Source: Nocardia seriolae NBRC 15557
Lineage (GTDB): Bacteria > Actinomycetota > Actinomycetes > Mycobacteriales > Mycobacteriaceae
NCBI RefSeq assembly: GCF_007990715.1
Contig: NZ_BJWY01000005.1
Location: 57,503-121,502 of the forward strand
Reading direction: 5' to 3'
DNA length: 64,000 nucleotides
Below the pieces are notes generated by a model. That model was not told where the DNA came from. It worked only from the letters and a program-made list of their open reading frames with translations, and made no database searches. Positions 28,274 to 38,482 of the stretch are shown here, in pieces; the stretch's first letter is position 1, and every line of letters begins with the position of its first letter. Position numbers and translations under genes: made by a program.

Positions 28274-29656
28274 GTGGCACCAGCGAAGATCGTAATCGTC
28301 GGCGGTGGTTTCGCGGGTGTCGAGTGCGCCCGCTATCTGGAGCGCCGCCTGAAGCCTGACGAGGCGTTCATCCAATTGGTCACCCCCGACGCCGGGCTGC
28401 TGTATCTGCCGCTGCTGCCGCAGGTCGCCTCGGGCACGCTCAATCCGCGCTCGGTGTCGGTCTCGCTGCGGCGGATACTGCGCCGCACCGAGATCCTGCC
28501 CGGCCTGGCCGTCGGCGTCGACCCGAAGACCAGGCACGTCATCGTGCGACGGCACTCCGGTGAGGAATACGCCTTCGAGTTCGACCACCTGGTCCTGGTG
28601 CCTGGCAGCATCACCCGCATCCAGGACGTCCCCGGCCTGCGCGAGCACGGATTCGGCATGAAGACCCTGTCCGAGGCCATGTACCTGCGCGACCACGTGC
28701 TGCGCCAGCTCGACGTGGCCGCGGTGGGCGGCGAGGAGGACGTCGACCGGGAACGCCTGAACTTCGTCACCATCGGCGCGGGCTACGCGGGCACCGAGAC
28801 CACCGCGGTGCTCAACAAGGTCTGCCGCGCGGCCGCCCGCCGCTACTTCCCGCCGACCGAATCGGGCATGGTGCGCTGGCATCTGGTCACCCACGGCGAC
28901 CGGATCATGCCCGAACTCGGGGAACGCCTGGGCGCGGACGCGAAGAAGATCCTGGCCGCCAGCGGCATCGAGCTCATCTCGGGCGCGTCGGCGCAGGAGG
29001 TCAGCGCGCACGGTGTCACCCTCACCAACGGACGGTGCATCCCCTCACGCACGGTGCTGTGGACGGCCGGTGTCGCGCCCAGCCCGCTGGCCGGGCATCT
29101 GGGCGCGGAGACCGATCGCGGGCGGATCGTCGTCCAGGCCGATCTCAGCGTGCCGGGATTGCGCGGGGTCTGGGCGCTCGGCGACACGGCCGCGGTCCCG
29201 GATCGGGCCGCCGGGGTGGGCAAGGTGTGCCCGCCCACCGCGCAGCACGCCATGCGCCAGGGCAAGCACATGGCCAGGAATCTGCTCGCCGCCCTGCGCG
29301 GCGGCCGGGTCGAGCCGTATCGGCACCCGGACCTCGGACTGGTGGTGGATCTGGGCGGCAAGGACGCCCTGGCCCGCCCGCTGAAGATCGGATTGCGCGG
29401 TGTCCCCGCCCAATTCGTGGCACGCGGCTATCACCTGGGTGCGCTGCGCACCTTCGTCGCGCGGGCGCGCGTCGCCTTCGACTGGACCCTGCACGGCATC
29501 AGCGGCGACGATTTCCTGCGCATCGGGTACGGCGACTACGACACCCACACCATCGGCGGCTTCGAGCAGACCGGAGCCTATCTGTCCGGCGACGAGGTGA
29601 CGCTGCGGCTGAAGACACTGTGCCAACCCGGGTCCAAGGGCGAGTGGCTCGCATGA
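28274..29656 (+). CDS. NAD(P)/FAD-dependent oxidoreductase, type II NADH dehydrogenase-like
   Basis: 460 residues from a GTG. The FAD-binding motif is IVIVGGGFAGVECARYLE near the N-terminus; the second dinucleotide motif is VTIGAGYAGTETTAVL at about 165-185; the FAD-closing ALGDTAAVPD motif is at about 300. A C-terminal membrane-associating amphipathic region is plausible (LGALRTFVARARVAFDWTLH). NDH-2 enzymes pass electrons from NADH to quinone without pumping protons. Compared with Ndh of mycobacteria the protein has similar length and order. A sulfide:quinone-type or carotenoid-linked oxidoreductase cannot be excluded. Confidence 0.83.
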   Translation: MAPAKIVIVGGGFAGVECARYLERRLKPDEAFIQLVTPDAGLLYLPLLPQVASGTLNPRSVSVSLRRILRRTEILPGLAVGVDPKTRHVIVRRHSGEEYAFEFDHLVLVPGSITRIQDVPGLREHGFGMKTLSEAMYLRDHVLRQLDVAAVGGEEDVDRERLNFVTIGAGYAGTETTAVLNKVCRAAARRYFPPTESGMVRWHLVTHGDRIMPELGERLGADAKKILAASGIELISGASAQEVSAHGVTLTNGRCIPSRTVLWTAGVAPSPLAGHLGAETDRGRIVVQADLSVPGLRGVWALGDTAAVPDRAAGVGKVCPPTAQHAMRQGKHMARNLLAALRGGRVEPYRHPDLGLVVDLGGKDALARPLKIGLRGVPAQFVARGYHLGALRTFVARARVAFDWTLHGISGDDFLRIGYGDYDTHTIGGFEQTGAYLSGDEVTLRLKTLCQPGSKGEWLA

Positions 29657-29829
29657 AAACTGTTGTAGCGCAGTAAAGCACCTCGCTTCCCGGCGATCCG
29701 GGATTCGCCCGAATTCCTGGCGCGCCGACCGGTTCGGTGGCAAGAATGGGGGCGGGAACCGCACGGGGGGCGGTTATCCGTGTGCAAAATGCCAGGCTGC
29801 CCCTGACCCATCGACACCGAGGACACCCC

Positions 29830-31632
29830 TTGAGCGACAGCACCTTCGCATACGACGAGCAGCTGCCCCGCGTCCCGCTGCCCACGCTGGAGGAGAGCTG
29901 CACCCGATTCCTGCACTGGTGCGCACCGCTGCTGACCTCCGACCAGTACGCCGCCACCGCGGCCACCGTCGAGGACCTGCTGCGCCCCGACAGCCCCGCC
30001 CGCACCCTGCACGCCGACCTGGAACGGTTCGACGCGACTCCGGGCGTGGGCAGCTGGCTCGACGAATTCTGGCCGTCCCGCTACCTGGGCCGACGCGACC
30101 GAATCGCGTTGAACGCCAACTTCTTCTTCCTCTTCCGCGACGACACCGTGCTGGCGGCCTCGACCACCGCCGACCAGAGCGAGCGGGCCGCCGCCCTGAT
30201 CACCGCGGCCGTCAACTACAAGCTGCGTCTGGACAAAGGGGAGATTCCGCCCGCCACCCAGCGCGGGCAGCGACTCAATATGGCGCAGAACAAGTTCCTG
30301 TTCTCCGAGACCCGCATTCCCGGCGCGCTCCAGGACACCGTGCGGGTGCCCTACAGCCCGGAATGGCCGGGGCACTCGAATGCCCGGCACATCGTGGTCT
30401 TCTACCGCGGCAACATGTTCCGGATGGATGTCATCGGGCCCAATGGCATCCCCTACACCCCCGAGGATCTCGTGGGCGGGCTGCACGCCGTCATGAAGGC
30501 CGGAGCGCGGCGCGCCTCCACCAATGCCTCGCCCGGACACCTGACTTCGCTCGCGCGCGCGGATTGGGCCCCGATCTACGCCGGACTGCGGCCCGCCAAT
30601 GCCGCCGCCTTCGACACCATCGAGACGGCGCTGTTCTGTATCTGCCTGGAGGACTTCGCCCCTCGCGACACCCTGCACGCCTGCGACCAACTGCTGCACG
30701 GCGACAGCGGCAACCGCTGGTTCGACAAGGCGGTGTCGTTCATCGTCTTCGCCGACGGCGCGGCGGGCATCAATGTAGAGCACTGCGGGCTCGACGGCAC
30801 CACCATCCTGTCCTTCGTCGACACCCTCCTCGAAGCACCGGTCGCCGCGCACGCCGAACAGTCCGGCGCGCAGCCGCAGGGACTGCCCGCCACCGAGCCT
30901 GTCGAGTTCACCCTGGGACCCGAATCCCGATCCGAGATCGCCTCCGCCGCGGCCTCTTTCGCGCAGTACGCCGCCGACAACGCCACCACCACGGTGTCGT
31001 TCGACTTCGGCACCAAGCGCGCCAAGAGCCTGGGCATCTCCCCGGACGCCTTCGCCCAGCTGAGCTACCAGCTCGCGCACCGGCGCAGCAAGGGACTCAA
31101 CGGCGCGACCTACGAATCCATCGCCACCCGCGGCTTCCGCAACGGGCGCACCGAGGCCATGCGCGTCATCACCCAGGAGATGCTGGATTTCGTTGCCGCC
31201 ATGGAGGATCCGGAAATCGACCGGGACCGCAAGCTGGTGGCCGCCCGCACCGCCGCCGAGGCACATGTGCGCCGCGCCCAGGAATGCCAGCGCGGCGAGG
31301 CCCCCGAACAGCACCTGTGGGAGCTGCAGTGGATCCAGCGCCGGCGCGGCGAGGCGCTGGGCGCGACCGCGCCGATGGCCTTCTACGACAGCCCCGGCTG
31401 GACCATCAGTCGTGACGACTACCTGTCCACCAGCTCCGCGCCCTCGGTGAACATCCAGTTCTTCGGTTTCGGCTCCACCAGCCCCAAGTGCATCGGCATC
31501 GCCTATGTGCTGCTGCCCGACCGCTGGAACCTCTACCTGGCCACACCCAAGCACGTCGCGCAGCAGATGTACGACTTCGCCGAACAGCTGCGCGGGGCGG
31601 TGGCCGAACTCGCCGAACTGCTCACCGTATAA
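29830..31632 (+). CDS. Carnitine/choline O-acyltransferase family protein
   Basis: 600 residues from a TTG start with CGAGGAC a few bases upstream; the upstream frame is open but unsupported. Family motifs: [17 protein letters not shown] at the N-terminus, [13 protein letters not shown], CoA-site-like [19 protein letters not shown], catalytic histidine in [11 protein letters not shown] (about residue 318) and a C-terminal [12 protein letters not shown] segment matching the STS motif region. This family is mainly eukaryotic but is found in some Mycobacteriales, where it moves acyl groups between CoA and carnitine or a similar alcohol. Its stop codon overlaps a candidate promoter for hisE. Confidence 0.87.
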   Translation: MSDSTFAYDEQLPRVPLPTLEESCTRFLHWCAPLLTSDQYAATAATVEDLLRPDSPARTLHADLERFDATPGVGSWLDEFWPSRYLGRRDRIALNANFFFLFRDDTVLAASTTADQSERAAALITAAVNYKLRLDKGEIPPATQRGQRLNMAQNKFLFSETRIPGALQDTVRVPYSPEWPGHSNARHIVVFYRGNMFRMDVIGPNGIPYTPEDLVGGLHAVMKAGARRASTNASPGHLTSLARADWAPIYAGLRPANAAAFDTIETALFCICLEDFAPRDTLHACDQLLHGDSGNRWFDKAVSFIVFADGAAGINVEHCGLDGTTILSFVDTLLEAPVAAHAEQSGAQPQGLPATEPVEFTLGPESRSEIASAAASFAQYAADNATTTVSFDFGTKRAKSLGISPDAFAQLSYQLAHRRSKGLNGATYESIATRGFRNGRTEAMRVITQEMLDFVAAMEDPEIDRDRKLVAARTAAEAHVRRAQECQRGEAPEQHLWELQWIQRRRGEALGATAPMAFYDSPGWTISRDDYLSTSSAPSVNIQFFGFGSTSPKCIGIAYVLLPDRWNLYLATPKHVAQQMYDFAEQLRGAVAELAELLTV

Positions 31633-31675
31633 CCGATTGCGGGGAGTGTGCGCCCGTCTGAAAGAATCACTCCCC
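31628..31675 (+). promoter_or_regulatory. hisE: Candidate hisE promoter and 5' hairpin
   Basis: TATAAC (31628-31633) overlaps the upstream stop codon. About seven bases later begins GGGGAGTG (31641-31648), which pairs with CACTCCCC (31668-31675), the latter abutting the hisE GTG. If transcription starts near 31641, the mRNA would begin with a hairpin whose 3' arm touches the start codon, so it could affect initiation. Confidence 0.4.
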
Positions 31676-31939
31676 GTGAAATCTTTCGAAGCCCTGTTCG
31701 CCGAGCTGCAGGATCGTGCCGCCAACCGCCCCGAGGGGTCGGGCACCGTCGCCGCCCTGGACGCCGGCGTGCATGCGCAGGGCAAGAAGGTGCTCGAGGA
31801 AGCCGGCGAGGTCTGGATCGCGGCCGAGTACCAGAGCGATGAGGAACTCTCCGAGGAGATCTCGCAGCTGCTCTACTGGGTGCAGGTGCTGATGGTGGGC
31901 CGCGGGCTGCGGCTCGAGGACGTGTACCGACATCTGTGA
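31676..31939 (+). CDS. hisE: Phosphoribosyl-ATP pyrophosphatase
   Basis: 87 residues from a GTG. The sequence [20 protein letters not shown] and [17 protein letters not shown] with the EExxEE-type [16 protein letters not shown] is the all-alpha MazG-like HisE fold with its metal-binding Glu/Asp residues. It catalyses the second step of histidine synthesis, PR-ATP to PR-AMP plus pyrophosphate. It lies 91 bases upstream of hisG, the same pair and order as in M. tuberculosis. No strong ribosome site; see the hairpin just upstream. Confidence 0.95.
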   Translation: MKSFEALFAELQDRAANRPEGSGTVAALDAGVHAQGKKVLEEAGEVWIAAEYQSDEELSEEISQLLYWVQVLMVGRGLRLEDVYRHL

Positions 31940-32030
31940 TGTGCCCGGCGCGCCCCACGAACGTGCGGCGCGCCGTCCGCCCGTCCCCCTGTCGTCCACG
32001 TCTTCCCCTTCCGTTCCGAAAGGACCTCCC

Positions 32031-32882
32031 ATGCTTCGCGTCGCCGTCCCCAACAAGGGCGCCCTGTCCGAATCCGCCGTCGCCATCCTGTCCGAGGCGG
32101 GCTACCGCAAGCGCACCGATTCCCGTGAGCTGAGCGTGCTGGACCCGGCCAACCAGGTCGAGTTCTACTTCCTGCGGCCCAAGGACATCGCCATCTACGT
32201 CGGCTCCGGCGAGCTCGACCTGGGCATCACCGGCCGCGACCTGGCGCTGGATTCCGGTGCGCCCGTGCAGGAACGGCTCGCGCTCGGCTTCGGCCGCTCC
32301 AGCTTCCGCTACGCCGCCCCGGCCGGGCGCGAATGGAAGGTCGAGGACCTCTACGACAAGCGCATCGCCACCTCCTACCCGAATCTGGTGCTGCAGGACC
32401 TGAAGGCGCGCGGCATCGAGGCCGAGGTGATCCGCCTCGACGGCGCGGTCGAGATCTCCATCCAGCTCGGCGTCGCCGACGCCATCGCCGACGTGGTCGG
32501 CTCCGGGCGCACCCTGCGCCAGCACAACCTGGTCGCCTTCGGCGAGTCGCTGTGCTCCTCGGAGGGCGTGCTGATCGAGGCCAAGGGCGCCGACCAGCGC
32601 GACAAGGCCCGCAACCAGCTGGTCGCCCGCATCCAGGGCGTGGTCTTCGCCCAGCAGTACCTGATGCTGGACTACGACTGCCCCAAGGCGCTCCTCGAAG
32701 AGGCCGTCAAGATCACCCCCGGTCTGGAGTCGCCGACCATCGCCCCGCTCACCGATCCCGAATGGGTCGCCGTGCGCGCGCTGGTGCCGCGCAAGAACGG
32801 CAACGAGCTCATGGACCAGCTCGCCGACCTCGGTGCCAAGGCCATCCTGGCCACCGACATCCGCTCCTGCCGCGCGTTCTGA
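32031..32882 (+). CDS. hisG: ATP phosphoribosyltransferase (long form)
   Basis: 283 residues with AAAGGACC before the ATG. The N-terminal two domains form a periplasmic-binding-like fold ([55 protein letters not shown], the phosphate-binding segment). The C-terminal ~75 residues ([19 protein letters not shown]) are the ACT-like regulatory domain of long HisG, which binds histidine for feedback inhibition. It catalyses the first step of histidine synthesis. It converges on the RecB-like exonuclease, with a terminator between them. Confidence 0.97.
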   Translation: MLRVAVPNKGALSESAVAILSEAGYRKRTDSRELSVLDPANQVEFYFLRPKDIAIYVGSGELDLGITGRDLALDSGAPVQERLALGFGRSSFRYAAPAGREWKVEDLYDKRIATSYPNLVLQDLKARGIEAEVIRLDGAVEISIQLGVADAIADVVGSGRTLRQHNLVAFGESLCSSEGVLIEAKGADQRDKARNQLVARIQGVVFAQQYLMLDYDCPKALLEEAVKITPGLESPTIAPLTDPEWVAVRALVPRKNGNELMDQLADLGAKAILATDIRSCRAF

Positions 32883-32889
32883 TCGAATC

Positions 32890-32914
32890 GCGCCCGCCCG
32901 GCCTGGGCGGGCGC
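32890..32914. terminator. Terminator between convergent hisG and exonuclease genes
   Basis: 10-bp perfect stem GCGCCCGCCC / GGGCGGGCGC with a 5-base loop, 8 bases after the hisG stop. It can serve both strands. Confidence 0.7.
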
Positions 32915-32922
32915 ATCCGGTC

Positions 32923-33805
32923 TCAGGGTGCGACGGGCTCGGATTCGTCCGGCCCGGACGGGAAAGGCGGTGGCGTGCCGCCGAATTCGGGGCATAGTCG
33001 CTTGAAATCGCAGTACTGGCACATCCAGCCCGGACTGGGCGGGAACTCGCCCGTCTCGGCGGCGGTGACGATGGCCGCCCACAGCGCCGACAGGATCCGC
33101 TCGAAGCGCAGCCGACAGGATCCGCTCGAAGCGCAACAGCTCCTCGGGATCGGGCTTGTAGGTCAGGGTCACCCCGTCGGCCAGATACATGAGCTTCAAC
33201 TCGGCCGGTGCGACACCCTGGGTGCGCAGCAGGACCAGGGCGTAGAACTTCAGCTGGAACAGCGCCTTGGTCTCGTACGCCAGGCCCGGGGCGCGGCCGG
33301 TCTTGTAGTCGATGACGTGCAGTTCGCCCTCGGCCGAGCGGTCGAGGCGGTCCACGATCCCGCGCAGGGGCGTCCCGTCGGGCAGCTCGGCCTCGATGAA
33401 GGTCTCGCACGACTCCGGTTCGAAACCGCTCGGATCCTCGAGCCGGAAGTAGACGCCCACCAGCTTGCGGACCTCGGCGAGGAAGTCGTCGAGGTCCGTG
33501 TCCGGGATCAACCCCTCGACCTCGGGCCGGGACTCGCGCACCCCGGCCCACGCGGGGGCGATGAGCGCGGTGGCGGCTTCGACATCCCGCTCGGTGGCGG
33601 GCAGGCCGAACAGGGCCTCGAGCACCGCGTGCACCACGGTGCCGCGCACGGCGGCCTTCGAGGGCGGCTCGGGTATCTGATCGATGACCCGCAACCGATA
33701 CTTCAACGGACACTGCTTGAAATCGATTGCCCGCGAAGGGGACAGCGCGGGCCCGCGCGGGCCGAACCGCTCTGTCTCAGGGGTAGCGATCACGTCAACC
33801 GACAT
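32923..33805 (-). pseudogene. RecB-family Fe-S exonuclease, frameshifted by a 25-bp tandem duplication
   Basis: The protein begins MSVDVIATPETERFG (ATG 33805; 33847 is a further in-frame start) and has PALSPSRAIDFKQCPLKYR, RGTVVHAVLEALF, GIVDRLDRSAEGELHVIDYKTG (the PD-(D/E)XK nuclease core) and LKFYALVLLR. A perfect 25-bp duplication (33086-33135) then shifts the frame. Downstream of it the expected C-terminus PGWMCQYCDFKRLCPEFGG continues in another frame to a stop at 32923. With one copy removed, the span from 33847 to 32923 is exactly 300 codons. The first Cys of FKQCP and the three of CxxCxxxxxC would ligate a 4Fe-4S cluster, as in AddB-like and M. tuberculosis Rv2119-like nucleases. As written, translation runs on into antisense hisG. 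Either a true null or a sequence error. Confidence 0.85.
33086..33135. repeat. Perfect 25-bp tandem duplication inside the exonuclease gene
   Basis: 33086-33110 is repeated without change at 33111-33135; the unit starts GCCGACAGGATCC. Twenty-five is not a multiple of three, so it breaks the reading frame. The identity of the copies means it is very recent or an assembly artefact. Confidence 0.95.
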
Positions 33806-33819
33806 ACCTGGCAGGCTAA

Positions 33820-34752
<933 letters not shown>

Positions 34753-34797
34753 CGCCCGCCGAAAACCCCTGGCGAAAGATATATTTCGCCGATCAAC

Positions 34798-34834
34798 GAG
34801 TCCGCCCCCGTCACCTCGTGACGGGGGCGGACTC
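34798..34834 (+). terminator. Strong terminator after trmI
   Basis: Perfect 17-bp stem GAGTCCGCCCCCGTCAC / GTGACGGGGGCGGACTC with a CTC loop. A smaller hairpin GGCGAAA / TTTCGCC with loop GATATA precedes it at 34771-34790. It lies between convergent genes. Confidence 0.85.
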
Positions 34835-34869
34835 ATGTATTCAGGTCGGCGTGAAGCGTTTCCGCCCGA

Positions 34870-35295
34870 TCAGCAGGGCGCCTTGCCCATCGCCAGGATG
34901 GTGCACGCGGTGCCCTCCGAGAGCTGCCAGCCCGCGTCGGTGTGCTGCCAGCTCATGGGCACGCCCGGCATGGTGCCGTGCGGGGAGGAGATGGCGACCG
35001 AGGCATCGGCCTTGTCGCCGTTGGCCGCCACGCCCGAGACCGTCCAGCCGATGGTGCCGTAATTGGCCAGGCCGTGGTTCATCTTGTCGATATTGGCCGT
35101 GCGCGCGCCGCCGTTGACCATGAGGTTCGCCTTGTCGGCGGCCGGAACCGACGGGTCGGTGAAGCGGGTCAGGGTGGACTGCAACTCCTCGGCGGAGGGT
35201 GCGGCGGTGTCGGCGGCGGCCAGGCCCGCACCCGAGGTGAGCGCGGCGACGGCCGCGGCGACGGCCAGAGACAGACGGATGGAGCGAGCGAGCAT
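34870..35295 (-). CDS. Secreted Mtb12/LppK-like antigen family protein
   Basis: 141 residues from ATG 35295. A Sec signal peptide (LSLAVAAAVAALTSGAGLAAA) precedes the mature protein. The body has the family pattern: AEELQSTLTRFTDPSVPAAD, KANLMVNGGARTANIDKMN, ISSPHGTMPGVPMSWQHTDA, GWQLSEGTACTILAMGKAPC. It is a paralogue of the next gene (35331), sharing about half its residues including HGTMPxVPM and GTACTIL-like ends. Two Cys near the end could form a disulfide. Family function is unknown; Mtb12 (CFP-2) is an abundant mycobacterial secreted antigen. The pair is read leftward, 35 bases apart, and is probably co-transcribed. Confidence 0.82.
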   Translation of the reverse strand: MLARSIRLSLAVAAAVAALTSGAGLAAADTAAPSAEELQSTLTRFTDPSVPAADKANLMVNGGARTANIDKMNHGLANYGTIGWTVSGVAANGDKADASVAISSPHGTMPGVPMSWQHTDAGWQLSEGTACTILAMGKAPC

Positions 35296-35330
35296 GAACG
35301 GTCGAGCCTTTCGTGAATCGAGAGAATTTC

Positions 35331-35861
35331 CTACTGGCAGGCGGCGCGGGCCATGCCGAGGATGGTGCAGGCACCAGCGTCGGAGAGCTTCCACGCGCGA
35401 TCGCTGTACTGGAATGTCATCGGGACGTCCGGCATGGTGCCGTGCGGCGAGGTCACCGACACCTTGGCATCGGCCTTGGTCCCGTCCTGCTTGATTTCAC
35501 CGACGGTGAACCCGACCTGGTAGTGCGCCAGACCCTGGTTCATGGTGTCGATGTTTCCGAGACGCTTGTCGCCGTCGACGACTAGTTTGGCCTTGTCGGC
35601 AGCCGGTTCGGCCGGGTCGGCGAAGGCCGTGAGGACGCTCTGCAGGGATTCCGCGGTCGGCGCGGGCGCGGCGGCGACCGTCGACGTGGCCGAATTCGAG
35701 GACGTAGAACCCTTGTCGTCGGAGCTGCATCCGGTCAGAGTTGCCGTAACGGCCGCGAGGGCCGCGACGGTAGCCACGGAAACACGGAGGGTGCGCCCGG
35801 AAACACGAAGCGTCCGCGTGACGTTGCGCATACCAGGAGTACGACTGGTGGGAAGGAGCAT
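35331..35861 (-). CDS. LppK-like lipoprotein, Mtb12 family
   Basis: 176 residues from ATG 35861, preferred because GAAAGG precedes it; ATG 35831 is a shorter choice. A lipobox LTGCSSDD ends the signal peptide, so the mature protein is lipid-anchored with a Ser/Thr/Ala linker (KGSTSSNSATSTVAAAPAP). The C-terminal Mtb12-like domain has AESLQSVLTAFADPAEPAAD, TSPHGTMPDVPMTFQYSDRA and GACTILGMARAACQ. It sits between trmI and arc, where M. tuberculosis carries lppK (Rv2116), with the same family character. The signal peptide itself contains a 21-bp in-frame tandem duplication. A possible iron-regulator box lies 48 bases upstream. Confidence 0.82.
   Translation of the reverse strand: MLLPTSRTPGMRNVTRTLRVSGRTLRVSVATVAALAAVTATLTGCSSDDKGSTSSNSATSTVAAAPAPTAESLQSVLTAFADPAEPAADKAKLVVDGDKRLGNIDTMNQGLAHYQVGFTVGEIKQDGTKADAKVSVTSPHGTMPDVPMTFQYSDRAWKLSDAGACTILGMARAACQ
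35778..35819. repeat. 21-bp in-frame tandem repeat in the lipoprotein signal peptide
   Basis: Two diverged 21-bp copies beginning GGAAACACG encode the doubled RTLRVSG / RTLRVSV in the n-region of the signal peptide. Confidence 0.6.
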
Positions 35862-35908
35862 CAACGGCACCTTTCGGCTCGGCCGGCAATTAACTCGCCG
35901 GAAACAGG

Positions 35909-35927
35909 TTAGGGCAGGCTAACATGC
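35909..35927. promoter_or_regulatory. Possible IdeR/DtxR-type iron box or hairpin
   Basis: TTAGGGCAGGCTAACATGC matches 14 of 19 positions of the remembered IdeR consensus TTAGGTTAGGCTAACCTAA. It overlaps an inverted repeat GGCAGGC-TAACAT-GCCTGCC (35913-35932). It lies 48 bases before the LppK-like start and 114 before arc, so it could serve either. Confidence 0.4.
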
Positions 35928-36040
35928 CTGCCGGGCAGGTCGGCCGCAGCCTAGATGTGATCACGACGAAACCATGTCGGAAAGCGGGAACGGTTAGAGC
36001 CCGGTAGCGTTGATAGACCGGGACTGGGAGGAGCAGCATC

Positions 36041-37801
36041 ATGAGCCCCATCGAACATTCGGACTCGGCGGCCTGGAGGGAACTCGAGGCAGTACGCGCC
36101 GAGGCCGCTGCACTCCGGAGGCAACTCGCCGACACGCCGGATCGCACACGGGAATTGGAAGCGCGCGTCGATTCGCTCACGATTCGCAACACCAAACTGA
36201 TGGACACCTTGAAGGAAGCGCGCCAGCAACTGGTCGCTCTCCGTGAGGAAGTGGACCGCCTCGGCCAGCCACCCTCGGGCTACGGCGTCCTCATCGGCGT
36301 GTACGACGATCAGACGGTCGATGTGTTGACTTCCGGACGCAAGATGCGGCTGACGTGTTCGCCGAACATCGACACCACCACCCTCCACTACGGGCAGACC
36401 GTGCGTCTCAACGAGGCGCTGACCGTGGTCGAGGCGGGCGGTTTCGACTCCATCGGTGAGATCGGCACGCTGCGTGAGATTCTCGACGACGGGCGCCGTG
36501 CGCTGGTGGTCGGGCACGCCGACGAGGAGCGGGTGGTCTGGTTGTCCGGGCCGCTGTCCGCGCTGGTCGACGTGGACGATCTGGAGGATCCGGATCGGCC
36601 GATTCGCAAACTGCGGCCGGGCGATTCGCTGCTGGTCGACACCAAGGCCGGGTTCGCCTTCGAGCGGATTCCCAAGGCCGAGGTCGAGGACCTGGTCCTC
36701 GAGGAGGTGCCGGACGTGGATTACCACGACATCGGTGGCCTCTCGCGCCAGATCGAGCAGATCCGTGACGCCGTCGAATTGCCGTTCCTGCACAAGGAGC
36801 TGTTCCGCGAGTACGCGCTGCGCCCGCCCAAGGGTGTGCTGCTCTACGGTCCGCCCGGTTGCGGTAAGACGTTGATCGCCAAGGCCGTTGCCAACTCCCT
36901 CGCCAAGAAGATCGCCGAGGCGCGCGGTGAGGATGCCAAGGAAGCCAAGTCGTTCTTCCTCAACATCAAGGGTCCCGAGCTGCTCAACAAGTTCGTGGGT
37001 GAGACCGAGCGCCACATTCGGATCATCTTCCAGCGGGCTCGCGAGAAGGCGTCCGAGGGCACCCCGGTGATCGTGTTCTTCGACGAGATGGACTCGATCT
37101 TCCGCACCCGCGGTTCGGGTGTCTCCTCCGATGTGGAGACCACCGTTGTGCCGCAGCTGCTCTCGGAGATCGACGGTGTCGAGGGCCTGGAGAACGTGAT
37201 CGTGATCGGCGCCTCCAACCGCGAGGACATGATCGACCCCGCGATCCTGCGGCCCGGCCGCCTGGACGTGAAGATCAAGATCGAGCGGCCCGACGCCGAA
37301 GCGGCACAGGACATCTTCTCCAAGTACCTGACCGACACCCTGCCGCTGCGCTCCGAGGACCTCGAGGAGTTCGACGGCGATCGCAGCAAGTGCGTGCAGG
37401 CCACCATCGAACGCGTGGTGGACCGCATGTACGCCGAGAGCGAGGACAACCGCTTCCTGGAGGTCACCTACGCCAACGGTGACAAGGAAGTCCTGTACTT
37501 CAAGGACTTCAACTCCGGCGCCATGATCCAGAACATCGTGGACCGGGCCAAGAAGTACGCCATCAAGTCCGTCCTCGAGACCGGCAACCCGGGCCTGAGC
37601 ATCCAGCATCTCTACGATTCGATCGTGGACGAGTTCTCCGAGAACGAGGACCTGCCCAACACCACGAATCCCGATGACTGGGCTCGCATCTCGGGCAAGA
37701 AGGGCGAGCGCATCGTCTACATCCGCACCCTGGTGACGGGCAAGAACGCCAGCGCCAGCCGCGCCATCGACACCGAGTCGAACACCGGCCAGTACCTGTA
37801 A
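36041..37801 (+). CDS. arc: Proteasome-associated ATPase ARC/Mpa
   Basis: 586 residues. Order: N-terminal coiled coil about 10-75 ([19 protein letters not shown]), which in mycobacteria binds Pup; two OB-fold inter-domains about 80-230 ([37 protein letters not shown]); and the AAA+ domain with Walker A GPPGCGKT at 270-277, Walker [10 protein letters not shown] at about 345, and arginine finger in RPGRLDVKI. The C-terminus is TGQYL, the motif that docks on and opens the 20S proteasome. It unfolds pupylated proteins. The dop, pup and prcBA genes expected close by in M. tuberculosis do not follow in this window; a terminator and two small secreted-protein genes do. Confidence 0.96.
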   Translation: MSPIEHSDSAAWRELEAVRAEAAALRRQLADTPDRTRELEARVDSLTIRNTKLMDTLKEARQQLVALREEVDRLGQPPSGYGVLIGVYDDQTVDVLTSGRKMRLTCSPNIDTTTLHYGQTVRLNEALTVVEAGGFDSIGEIGTLREILDDGRRALVVGHADEERVVWLSGPLSALVDVDDLEDPDRPIRKLRPGDSLLVDTKAGFAFERIPKAEVEDLVLEEVPDVDYHDIGGLSRQIEQIRDAVELPFLHKELFREYALRPPKGVLLYGPPGCGKTLIAKAVANSLAKKIAEARGEDAKEAKSFFLNIKGPELLNKFVGETERHIRIIFQRAREKASEGTPVIVFFDEMDSIFRTRGSGVSSDVETTVVPQLLSEIDGVEGLENVIVIGASNREDMIDPAILRPGRLDVKIKIERPDAEAAQDIFSKYLTDTLPLRSEDLEEFDGDRSKCVQATIERVVDRMYAESEDNRFLEVTYANGDKEVLYFKDFNSGAMIQNIVDRAKKYAIKSVLETGNPGLSIQHLYDSIVDEFSENEDLPNTTNPDDWARISGKKGERIVYIRTLVTGKNASASRAIDTESNTGQYL

Positions 37802-37830
37802 GCCGACGGTGCTGTTCTGAAAGAAGCCGA

Positions 37831-37860
37831 AGAGCCCGCCTCCCTCGAGAGGCGGGCTCT
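37831..37860. terminator. Terminator between convergent arc and a secreted-protein gene
   Basis: 12-bp perfect stem AGAGCCCGCCTC / GAGGCGGGCTCT with a 6-base loop, 29 bases after the arc stop and 12 before the end of the convergent gene. Confidence 0.8.
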
Positions 37861-37872
37861 CTCGTATTCGGA

Positions 37873-38280
37873 TCAGCTTCCGGGGACGAACCCCGGGTAG
37901 ACCCAGTGCTTCACGCCGCCGCCGGGGGCGACGTAGCCGGTGAAGTTGGGGAAGTTCATCGGGAGGGCCTTGAGCTGGTGGGGGTTGCCGTCGGCGTCGG
38001 CCTGGAAGCAGCTGGTGGTGACGCCGTGGAAGCCGGTGCAGACGATGCGGGTGCTGTTCCCGAAGGGGGAGGTCAGGCGGGAGCGGTCCACGAGGGGGTT
38101 CCAGTAGTCGAGATCCGACGGGGTGAGGAAGTCGTGCGCCTCGAAAACGTAGATCGGGCTGTTGGGTTGCTGGACGGGCCATTCGTCGGCGGCCGCGGTG
38201 CCCGTGGTGACCGCGAGGGCCGCGGTGGCGATGGCGGCGGCGGTGGCCACTCGGGTGACGCTTCGGGTGATGGTGCGCAT
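37873..38280 (-). CDS. Small secreted protein of unknown function
   Basis: 135 residues from ATG 38280 with a very strong AAGGAGGGG ribosome site. Sec signal peptide VTRVATAAAIATAALAVTTG-TAAADEW. The ~105-residue mature part (VFEAHDFLTPSDLDYWNPLV, TRIVCTGFHGVTTSCFQADA) has two Cys likely paired, and several aromatic residues. It resembles the many small secreted proteins of Nocardia without known role. It is divergent from the Trp-rich secreted protein at 38483. Confidence 0.75.
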   Translation of the reverse strand: MRTITRSVTRVATAAAIATAALAVTTGTAAADEWPVQQPNSPIYVFEAHDFLTPSDLDYWNPLVDRSRLTSPFGNSTRIVCTGFHGVTTSCFQADADGNPHQLKALPMNFPNFTGYVAPGGGVKHWVYPGFVPGS

Positions 38281-38482
38281 GTACCCCTCCTTGGAACGTC
38301 GTTCGATGTCGATCATCGGTGGGGGCATCGGCGGGCTCGGCGCGACTGTAACGGACCGTGCGGTTGCAGTGATGGGCATCACACAAGGAATGGCTGCCGC
38401 CCGGCGGTCATCGGAGTCGGAAATCTGCGTGGGACCTGCACGGGTCGGGGCGAATCGAGCCCCACGCCCAGTGGAGGTTGTC

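Noticed and set aside
32672..33085. Long C-terminal extension of the exonuclease into antisense hisG
   Set aside because: It arises only from the frameshift; the native C-terminus with cluster cysteines is found in the other frame, ending at 32923.
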